This document shows, piece by piece, positions 51,307 to 57,690 of a stretch of DNA of 64,000 bases. Under the pieces are notes generated by a model that was not told the DNA's origin, ran no database searches, and saw only the letters and a list, made by a program, of their open reading frames with translations. The position numbers and the translations under genes are program-made. This DNA comes from Streptacidiphilus anmyonensis (lineage in GTDB: Bacteria > Actinomycetota > Actinomycetes > Streptomycetales > Streptomycetaceae): the NCBI RefSeq assembly GCF_000787855.1, contig NZ_BBPQ01000031.1, positions 15,244 through 79,243 on the forward strand. The letters are read 5' to 3'. Position 1 is the stretch's first letter. Every line of letters begins with the position of its first letter.

Positions 51307-52959
51307 TCAGCGGGTCTTGTCGGAGTCCGGGATGCCCTCCTGGGTGGCTTTGGTGTAGGCCTGTTCGACCGTCAGGCCGTTGAAGGCGGCGGCCGAGGCG
51401 GGGAGGCCGCCGAGGGGGAAGGGGCTGGCCTGGGCGCACTGGACGGCGGCGCCCGCGTTCTCGGTGTGGGCCTGGGCGGTCGCCTGGCCGATGTCGACCG
51501 AGGGCTTCGCTCCCGGCGCCGAGGCGTTGGCGATCTTGAGGTCGGGCCCGATCAGCACATGGACGGAGGTCAGGCCGGCGGCCGTCGTGAGGGACGACGA
51601 GGGCAGGCCGAGTGCCTTCGCCACCTGCTGCGCCTCGGTCTTGTAGAGGGGGTTGCTCGTCGAGTACTCCACCTCGGAGGCCCGCACCAGGGATCCCGTG
51701 CCGATCGTGGTGTTCGAGTAGCCCTGGGCGGCGAGTTCCGACTGCACGGCCCCGGCCCGACCGGTGACCCCCGTCCCGTTGAGCAGATGGACCTCGATCG
51801 TCGCCGGGTCCACCGCGTGCGCGGCGGAGGCCGAGCCGCTCGCCGACGGCTTGGGCGCGGAGGAGCCGGGCGTCAGGGACTGGTCGTTGGCGATCGCGTT
51901 GAAGAGCTGCTGGGCGCCCGGTCCCGGCACCAGCCAGGCGTTCGGGTTGTACGGGTCCTGTGCGGACGGCATGGTGGCGAAGGTGATGTGGTCGGTCGGG
52001 ATGCTCCCCAGCGTGTCGGCCAGGCTGACCAGGCTGGTCACCCCGGCGAGGGCGTCGTCGACGGCGAAGGCCTTGGACGCGGCCTCCGCGAGCTTGAAGA
52101 CGTTCGTCGGGTCGGTCAGCGTGCTCGCGCTCTTCATCTTGTGGATCAGCGCACTGAGGTAGATGTGCTGCGCCTCGGTGCGGTCGACGTCGCTGGCGCC
52201 GCCGAAGGCGTGCCGGCTGCGGAGGAACTCGAGTGCGCCCTGGCCGACGAGCGTGTGCGTGCCGGCGGTCAGCTTCAGGTGCGAGCCGGGGTCGTAGACG
52301 TTGTGGCTGACGCAGACCTGCACGCCCTGGACGGCGTCGGACATGTTCACCACGCCGGAGAAGTCCACGACCATGAAGTGGTCGATGTGCACGCCGGTGA
52401 GGGCGTTGACCGCGGACACCGTGCAGCCCGGACCGTAGTTGAGGCTGTTGGTGATCTGATCGTGCGTGTGGAAGGAGTAGGTCTTCCCGCCCTGCGTGCA
52501 CGGCGGCATCTGGAGGTCGGTGTCGCGCGGAATGCTCATCACCGTCGCGTTCTGGTGGTCCGCGGAGACGTGCACCAGCATCTCGACGTCGGCGTGCGGC
52601 AGGGACTGGTCCGAGCCGCCCAGGTTGCTGTCCAGGGCGCTGTCGCGGGTGTCGGAGCCGATCACCAGGACGTTCAGCGCGCCGGGGATCACCGCGCCCT
52701 TCTGCGGCTGGGACCCGGTGTCCAGGGAGCTGTGTTTGATGTTGCTGTCGAGCTGGTAGATCCAGGCGCACCCGGCCGCCGCGACGAGCACCACGAACGC
52801 GCTGACGCCCATGGCTATTCGCCTGCCCCGCCGCCGTGGCTGCTGTTTGCGCCTCCGGCTCGGGCCCGGACCGCTGACTGACGGTCCGACGTGACCTGAG
52901 GGGCCGACGGGGCCTGACGGTCCGACGGCCGGCGGTGCGAAGTCCTCGGGGGTTGTCAT
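51307..52959 (-). CDS. LCP-family (LytR-CpsA-Psr) protein with LytR_C domain
   Basis: The protein has 550 residues. A disordered Pro/Gly/Ser N terminus and an RRR cluster precede one membrane segment (IAMGVSAFVVLVAAAGCAWIY). The LCP domain has GSDTRD and MSIPRDTDL, the Asp and Arg residues that bind polyprenyl pyrophosphate. The LytR_C domain (about 395-490) has VHLLNGTGVTGRA. It should attach glycopolymers to peptidoglycan. The ATG at 52959 follows AAGGAG at about ten bases. Confidence 0.93.
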   Translation of the reverse strand: MTTPEDFAPPAVGPSGPVGPSGHVGPSVSGPGPSRRRKQQPRRRGRRIAMGVSAFVVLVAAAGCAWIYQLDSNIKHSSLDTGSQPQKGAVIPGALNVLVIGSDTRDSALDSNLGGSDQSLPHADVEMLVHVSADHQNATVMSIPRDTDLQMPPCTQGGKTYSFHTHDQITNSLNYGPGCTVSAVNALTGVHIDHFMVVDFSGVVNMSDAVQGVQVCVSHNVYDPGSHLKLTAGTHTLVGQGALEFLRSRHAFGGASDVDRTEAQHIYLSALIHKMKSASTLTDPTNVFKLAEAASKAFAVDDALAGVTSLVSLADTLGSIPTDHITFATMPSAQDPYNPNAWLVPGPGAQQLFNAIANDQSLTPGSSAPKPSASGSASAAHAVDPATIEVHLLNGTGVTGRAGAVQSELAAQGYSNTTIGTGSLVRASEVEYSTSNPLYKTEAQQVAKALGLPSSSLTTAAGLTSVHVLIGPDLKIANASAPGAKPSVDIGQATAQAHTENAGAAVQCAQASPFPLGGLPASAAAFNGLTVEQAYTKATQEGIPDSDKTR

Positions 52960-53262
52960 GAAGGGTGTGCTCCTTGGGCGGGGAAGCCTGGTGGACACGG
53001 CTGCGGTTGCTGCGGTTGCTGCGGTGCTTCGGTTCCTTCGGTCTGCTCACCCTAACGACGCCATCCGGTCGCCTCCGATTCCCTCCGGCATCAAGAACCT
53101 TGCCTCCCTCCAACGCGCCCACGGCCCCCTTCGTCCCCACGGCTCCCGCCGAGCCGAGCTCCCCGGCCTTCCGCCGCAGGCAGGCCGCCTTCCGGGTGGT
53201 TGTGAGCCCAACACGCGCCCGGTGCCGAGCGGTTCGACCGCGCGGCTGAGAGATTGCTGGCC
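52960..53262. other. intergenic region with 9-base tandem repeat
   Basis: This 303-base region separates the divergent LCP and gcvH genes. It contains three head-to-tail copies of GCTGCGGTT (53000-53026, last base differing) close to the LCP start. No convincing gene is present. Confidence 0.6.
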
Positions 53263-53646
53263 ATGACGACCACCCCCAAGAACCTCAAGTACACACGCGA
53301 GCACGAGTGGGTGCTGCTGGAGGGCAAGACCGCCCGCATCGGCATCACCGACTTCGCCCAGAAGCAGCTCGGCGACATCGTCTTCGTGGAACTGCCCGAG
53401 GTCGGCCGGCAGCTCGATCGCGGCAAGTCGTTCGGGACCATGGAATCGGTGAAGGCCGTGACCGAGGTGTACGCGCCGGTCAGCGGCAAGGTGACGGCCG
53501 TGAACGCGGACATCGCCGATATGCCCGAGGACATCAACGACCAGCCCTACGAGAGCTGGCTGGTCAAGGTCGAGGTCAGCAATGCCAAGGAGCTCAACGA
53601 CTTGATGACCGCCGAGGAGTACGACGCCTACTGCAAGGACGAGTGA
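53263..53646 (+). CDS. gcvH: glycine cleavage system H protein
   Basis: The protein has 127 residues. It has the H-protein fold with lipoyl-lysine Lys64 in SVKAVTEVYAP, the GDIVFVELPEVG strand and a C-terminal MTAEEYDAYC. It shuttles the aminomethyl group among P, T and L proteins. gcvT and gcvP are not in the window. The ATG at 53263 is supported by homology; the frame opens three codons earlier at 53254. Confidence 0.97.
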   Translation: MTTTPKNLKYTREHEWVLLEGKTARIGITDFAQKQLGDIVFVELPEVGRQLDRGKSFGTMESVKAVTEVYAPVSGKVTAVNADIADMPEDINDQPYESWLVKVEVSNAKELNDLMTAEEYDAYCKDE

Positions 53647-53674
53647 GAGGAAGGGGGCGTCCTGCCCGTCGTCC

Positions 53675-54646
53675 TCAGCCGTAGAGCTCCGCCAGCGCGC
53701 GAGCCGCCGTCGTCAGGCGTTCCCGCAGCGCGGGCGGGCTCAGCACCTCCACCTGGGGGCCCAGTCGCAGCAGTTCGCCCTCGGCGTGGGTCAGGCTCTC
53801 GATCGGTATCAGGGCGCGACGCCAACCGCCCGGCTGCTCCTCCTGCCCCGCGTCGACGGCGTCGATGACGGCCTGGGCCGAGGTCTCGCGCACGCGCTCG
53901 ACTCCGGCCGGGGAGATCCGGATCTCCGCACGGCCCTGCCAGAGGCGGTCCTGGAACCGCCGGGTGTGGGCCTGCCAGAAGGCGGCCAGGTCGAAGTCGG
54001 CGGGGACGGTGAACTCCTCGTCGAGCGGACGCAGTTCCAGGATCTGGCTGATCCGGTAGACGCGGAGCTCGGTGCCGCCGGCGTGCGCCACCGCGTACCA
54101 CCGGCCGCCCTTGAGCACGATCCCGCGGGGTTCGAGGCGCCGTTCCACGACCTCCGGCGCGTACCACCGGCGGTAGCGCACGTGGACGGCGCGCCGCTGC
54201 CACACCGCCGCCGCGACAGCGGTCAGGTGCGGGACGTCGTCGGCCTCCCGGTACCAGCCGGGCGCGTCGAGGTGGAACCGCTCGCGGACACGCCGGGCCT
54301 GCCGTCGCAGCTCGTGCGGCAGGGCGGCCTCCAGCTTGAGCTCGGCCGCCGTCAGGACCGAGCCGAGCCCCAGCTCCGCCGCCGGGCCCGGTAGTCCCGC
54401 GAGGAACAGCGCCTCCGCCTCGTGGGCGGTGAGCCCGGTCAGGCGGGTGCGGTAGCCGTCGACGAGGGCGTACCCGCCGTCGTGACCCGCCTCCCCGTAC
54501 ACCGGGACGCCCGACGCGGCGAGCGACTCCACGTCCCGGTAGATCGTGCGGACGGAGACCTCGAGCTCGGTGGCGAGCTCCGCGGCGGTCATCCGGCCGC
54601 GGTTCTGGAGCAGCAGGAGGAGGGAGACGAGTCGGCCGGCGCGCAT
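53675..54646 (-). CDS. WYL-domain transcriptional regulator
   Basis: The protein has 323 residues. An N-terminal HTH_11 domain (RMTAAELATELEVSVRTIYRD) precedes a WYL domain (about 145-300) with RGIVLKGGRWYAVAHA and the C-terminal ERLTTAARALAELYG. It likely senses a ligand and controls the divergent gene at 54710. A 9-bp inverted repeat between them and a TAGGTT hexamer six bases before the ATG, with no ribosome site, suggest a leaderless, autoregulated transcript. Confidence 0.92.
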   Translation of the reverse strand: MRAGRLVSLLLLLQNRGRMTAAELATELEVSVRTIYRDVESLAASGVPVYGEAGHDGGYALVDGYRTRLTGLTAHEAEALFLAGLPGPAAELGLGSVLTAAELKLEAALPHELRRQARRVRERFHLDAPGWYREADDVPHLTAVAAAVWQRRAVHVRYRRWYAPEVVERRLEPRGIVLKGGRWYAVAHAGGTELRVYRISQILELRPLDEEFTVPADFDLAAFWQAHTRRFQDRLWQGRAEIRISPAGVERVRETSAQAVIDAVDAGQEEQPGGWRRALIPIESLTHAEGELLRLGPQVEVLSPPALRERLTTAARALAELYG

Positions 54647-54652
54647 GTCGAA

Positions 54653-54658
54653 AACCTA
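54653..54658 (-). promoter_or_regulatory. -10 element TAGGTT for WYL regulator
   Basis: The hexamer ends six bases before the ATG, consistent with a leaderless mRNA. Confidence 0.45.
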
Positions 54659-54665
54659 TCCGACT

Positions 54666-54688
54666 CCACTGACAGTTGATGTCAGTGG
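54666..54688. promoter_or_regulatory. 9-bp inverted repeat, shared operator
   Basis: CCACTGACA (54666-54674) and TGTCAGTGG (54680-54688) form a perfect inverted repeat with a 5-base spacer. It sits midway between the divergent WYL regulator and its neighbour and should overlap the upstream part of both promoters. Confidence 0.7.
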
Positions 54689-54696
54689 ATCCGTCC

Positions 54697-54702
54697 TAGC
54701 GT
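54697..54702 (+). promoter_or_regulatory. -10 element TAGCGT for DUF-type gene
   Basis: The hexamer ends seven bases before the ATG at 54710, and no ribosome site is seen, so the mRNA may be leaderless. Confidence 0.4.
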
Positions 54703-54709
54703 GCTCGGC

Positions 54710-55186
54710 ATGGACAACAGCACCGGCTTCGCCTTCTTCACCGGCACCTACGACGTCGTCAACCGCCAGCGCAAGGACTTCCTGGACCCGACCGAGGGCG
54801 AGGAGCACTGGCAGGAGTTCCCCGGCGTCCTCCACGCCTCCGCGCACTTCGACGGGCGGGCCAGCTTCGACGAGATCGAGTTCCCGACCAGGGGCTCCAA
54901 GGGCCTGACCCTGCGGCTGTACGACCCCGCCGCCGACGCGTGGTCCCTGTACTGGGCGAGCTCGCGCACCGGCACGCTCTTTCCGCCTGTGGTCGGTGCC
55001 TTCCAGCCGGACGGCACCGGTGTCTTCTACGGAGACGACGAGTACGAGGGCCGCAAGGTGAAGGTGCGCTACATCTGGTCCCAGATCACCGAGACAGGCG
55101 CCCACTGGGAGCAGGCCTTCTCGGTCGACGGGGGCGAGAGCTGGGTCACCAACTGGCACATGCACAAGACCCGCAGGACCGTCTGA
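54710..55186 (+). CDS. DUF1579-like lipocalin-fold protein
   Basis: The protein has 158 residues and a single beta-rich domain (FFTGTYDVVNRQRKDFL, GVFYGDDEYEGRKVKVRYIW, HWEQAFSVDGGESW) resembling DUF1579-type lipocalin/calycin folds. No catalytic residues are assigned. It is divergent from the WYL regulator and is its likely target. The ATG at 54710 is preferred over a GTG at 54701. Confidence 0.75.
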   Translation: MDNSTGFAFFTGTYDVVNRQRKDFLDPTEGEEHWQEFPGVLHASAHFDGRASFDEIEFPTRGSKGLTLRLYDPAADAWSLYWASSRTGTLFPPVVGAFQPDGTGVFYGDDEYEGRKVKVRYIWSQITETGAHWEQAFSVDGGESWVTNWHMHKTRRTV

Positions 55187-55282
55187 CGCGAGCCGCCACG
55201 CGGGAGAGCAGGCGGGAAACAGGCAGACCGCAGGCCGGCGCCGGACGGGGGTCAGCGCCGGCGCGGCTGTCAGTGCGCCGTT

Positions 55283-57070
55283 TCAGTGCGTGGCGGCGGG
55301 GTTCGTCCCGGTCTCCGCCGTGGTCTGCGCGGCGACGAGCTCCCGGTAGAGACCGCAGCGTGCCAGCAGGGTCGGGTGGTCGGCGGCGTCGACCACCTCG
55401 CCCTGGTGCATGAGCACGACGTGGTCCGCGTGTCGGACGGTGGAGAGCCGGTGGGCGACCACGATCACCGCCCGGCTCCTGGCCAGGGTCTCGACCACGG
55501 TACGGAAGCGCAGCTCGTTGAGGGCGTCCAGCTGGCTGGTGGGCTCGTCCAGCAGGACGACGTCGGCGTCGGAGAGCAGTGCGCGAGCCAGCGCCATGCG
55601 CTGACGCTGGCCTCCCGACAGGTCGGTGCCCCGGCCGAGGAGGGTGTCGAGGCCGGCGGGCAGCCGGGCGATGTCGGCGCACAGGCCGACGGCGTCGAGG
55701 GCGTCCATGAGCTGCGCCTCGCTCGCGGCGCTGCTGCGGCCGAGCTGGAGGTTGTCCCGGACACTGGCCTGGAGCAGCGTGAACTCCTGGTCCACGTACG
55801 CGATGCGGGACCTGAGCGCCTGCAGCGGCCAGTGGCGGAGGTCGTGCCCGAGCAGGCTGATGGTGCCCGAGCGGGGCCGGACGAACGCCTCGATCAGCGA
55901 GAGTGTGGTGCTCTTTCCGGCCCCGGAGGGGCCGACGACCGCGGTGAGGCCGGTGCGCGGGGCGCTGAAGGAGAGGTCCCGCAGGGCCGGGTGGTCGGCT
56001 CCGGCGTGGGTGAACCGGACGTCGGAGAAGACGACGGAGGCGGAGCCCGGCGTCGGGGTCGGGACGGCGCGCCGCGGGTCCGCGTCGGCTTCGGGAGGGA
56101 GCCGCAGCAGGTCGTTGCAGCGGTCCCGGGCCGCGAGACCGGCCTGGAGCCTGCCGAAGGCGGTGGCCAGGGTGTTGACCGACGGGACGGCCTGCAGGAG
56201 GTAGAGCAGGAATGCCGCGAACGAGCCTGCCTGCAGCTCTCCGGCGGCCATCCGGGCGCCGCCGGTGAGGATCACCGCGATCATCGCGAGCTGGTTGCCG
56301 AGGGTGAGCGCGGCGGGCAGCAGCGCCCCGAGCGTGCCGTTGCGCAGGGAGAGCCGTCGCAGACCGTCGGCCTCCTCCGCCAGGGCGCGCGCGGCGAGAT
56401 CCTCGGCCTGGTACGCCTTGATGGTGGACAGCGCGGCGAGGTCGGCGGTGAACCGCTGGGCGACGCGCCCGATGGCGCTCTGCTGGCCGTTCATCCCGGC
56501 CCGCATGCGCCGCACGATCAGCAGCACGAGGCCGGTCAGGGCGCCGAGCGCGCACAGCGTGACGGCCGTCAGCACCCAGTCGATCCAGGCCATCACAGCC
56601 AGGGTCGCCGCCACCGTCAGGACCGAGAGCGGGAGTTGACCGGCGGTGTCGACGGTCTGACGCAGCAGCACGGCGTCGGAGGTGATCCGCGACGTGATGT
56701 CGCCTGCGCCGTGCGCCCGCACGGTGGGCAGGGGCAGGCGCAGGCAGTGGGCCATGAGCCGGGTGCGCAGGCGATAGACCAGGTCCTCTCCGATCCGGGC
56801 CATCAGGGACCCGGACAGGGCCTGGGTCACGGCCCCGGCGACGGCCGCGAGCGCGAGCAGCGACACGACGGTGACGAGGGAGCGGTGGTCGGCGAAGTCG
56901 GTGATGACCTGCCGGACCAGCAGCGGGAGCGCGAGTGAGGCCGCGGTGGAGGCGAGGGCGAGCAGCAGGGCGGCGCTCAGTCGGGCGGGCTGTCGCACGA
57001 GTTCGCGCAGCAGCAGGAACGGCTCCGGGGAGGGTCCGTCGGCGGGCGCGGGCTGGTCGGTCACGGACAC
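55283..57070 (-). CDS. ABC transporter (exporter half-transporter), lanthipeptide cluster
   Basis: The protein has 595 residues. Six membrane segments (about 20-310) are followed by an ATPase with Walker A GPSGAGKST, signature SGGQRQRMA and Walker B VVLLDEPTSQLD. It resembles RamA/RamB and LanT-like exporters of class III lanthipeptides. There is no N-terminal C39 peptidase, so leader removal must be done elsewhere. It is the third gene, after the synthetase and precursor, separated from the precursor by 395 bases with strong hairpins. The start may be GTG 57070 or GTG 57064; the latter has better ribosome-site spacing. Confidence 0.9.
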   Translation of the reverse strand: MSVTDQPAPADGPSPEPFLLLRELVRQPARLSAALLLALASTAASLALPLLVRQVITDFADHRSLVTVVSLLALAAVAGAVTQALSGSLMARIGEDLVYRLRTRLMAHCLRLPLPTVRAHGAGDITSRITSDAVLLRQTVDTAGQLPLSVLTVAATLAVMAWIDWVLTAVTLCALGALTGLVLLIVRRMRAGMNGQQSAIGRVAQRFTADLAALSTIKAYQAEDLAARALAEEADGLRRLSLRNGTLGALLPAALTLGNQLAMIAVILTGGARMAAGELQAGSFAAFLLYLLQAVPSVNTLATAFGRLQAGLAARDRCNDLLRLPPEADADPRRAVPTPTPGSASVVFSDVRFTHAGADHPALRDLSFSAPRTGLTAVVGPSGAGKSTTLSLIEAFVRPRSGTISLLGHDLRHWPLQALRSRIAYVDQEFTLLQASVRDNLQLGRSSAASEAQLMDALDAVGLCADIARLPAGLDTLLGRGTDLSGGQRQRMALARALLSDADVVLLDEPTSQLDALNELRFRTVVETLARSRAVIVVAHRLSTVRHADHVVLMHQGEVVDAADHPTLLARCGLYRELVAAQTTAETGTNPAATH

Positions 57071-57121
57071 CTCACGGTGACGGGCGCCTCACGCTCGCGG
57101 GCGGCGCCTCGGTGGTCAAAC

Positions 57122-57172
57122 AGCGTCTTGGCGGTCGGGCATCGTCTTGGCGGTCGGGCAGCGTCTCGGCGG
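57122..57172. repeat. 19-base tandem repeat, two full and one partial copy
   Basis: Units at 57122-57140, 57141-57159 and the partial unit 57160-57172 share CGTCTTGGCGGTCGGGC, with one or two changes. They lie just upstream of the transporter start on the minus strand. Confidence 0.75.
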
Positions 57173-57357
57173 CGTGAGCAGGGGCGGCTCGCGGTCAGCG
57201 GCTCGCGGCCACGGGAGGAGGCACGGGTGGTGCCTCGGCGGTTCGGGGCACGAGGGGCCCCTCGGTCGCGGGGCACGAGGTGCCTGGCCGTCGCAGCCAA
57301 CGGGGTGCCTGTCGGTCGGGCAACCCTCGGCAGCCGCGCGTCGGGACGGAGCGGGCA

Positions 57358-57391
57358 GGTCCGGGACGGAGGGGCTCCTCCGTCCCGGACC
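57358..57391 (-). terminator. attenuator/terminator after lanthipeptide precursor
   Basis: A 15-bp perfect stem (57358-57372 with 57377-57391) and a 4-base loop lie about 75 bases beyond the precursor stop. It probably ends most precursor transcripts, giving excess of precursor over transporter. Confidence 0.75.
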
Positions 57392-57465
57392 GGGGGCGGC
57401 CGGCCCCGGTGAGGGTGGATCCGGCCGCCGGGTTCACCCCGCCGGGCAGGCAGGGTGACGACGGG

Positions 57466-57606
57466 TCACAGGCAGGCGATCGTGCTGACCGTGCTGTTGG
57501 TGCAGTTCAGCACGCTCAGGGTGCTGTTGACGCTGGCGAGCGTGTCGTCGATCGGCGCCGCGTCGTCCTGCGGCAGCTCCATCGTCTGCAGGTCGAGGAT
57601 GGACAT
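57466..57606 (-). CDS. lanA: class III lanthipeptide precursor
   Basis: This 46-residue peptide has a very strong ribosome site (AAGGAGGAACC, about three bases before ATG). The leader starts MSILDLQTMELPQDD, with the ILDLQ box that class III synthetases recognise and close to the LFDLQSME of SapB. The core has two SxxSxxxC motifs, Ser28/Ser31/Cys35 and Ser38/Ser41/Cys45, the labionin/lanthionine pattern. It lies between the synthetase and ABC exporter genes on the same strand. The sequence around it (STLSVLNC and STVSTIAC) is hydrophobic, suggesting a surface-active or membrane-acting product. It is not a SapB copy. Confidence 0.9.
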   Translation of the reverse strand: MSILDLQTMELPQDDAAPIDDTLASVNSTLSVLNCTNSTVSTIACL

Positions 57607-57690
57607 GGTGGTTCCTCCTTCTGTTCGCCCGGCCCTGGTTGGCCGGGAGTCGGTGGGGGGAGCGCGGAGCGCGCGTCCCCGAGGGGTGGA

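Larger units (their letters stand above)
57071..57465. other. precursor-transporter intergenic region
   Basis: This 395-base region holds no convincing gene. It contains a 19-base tandem repeat (57122-57172), a strong hairpin (57358-57391) and an adjoining G/C hairpin (57389-57410), and presumably tunes transcription from the precursor gene into the transporter gene. Confidence 0.7.
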
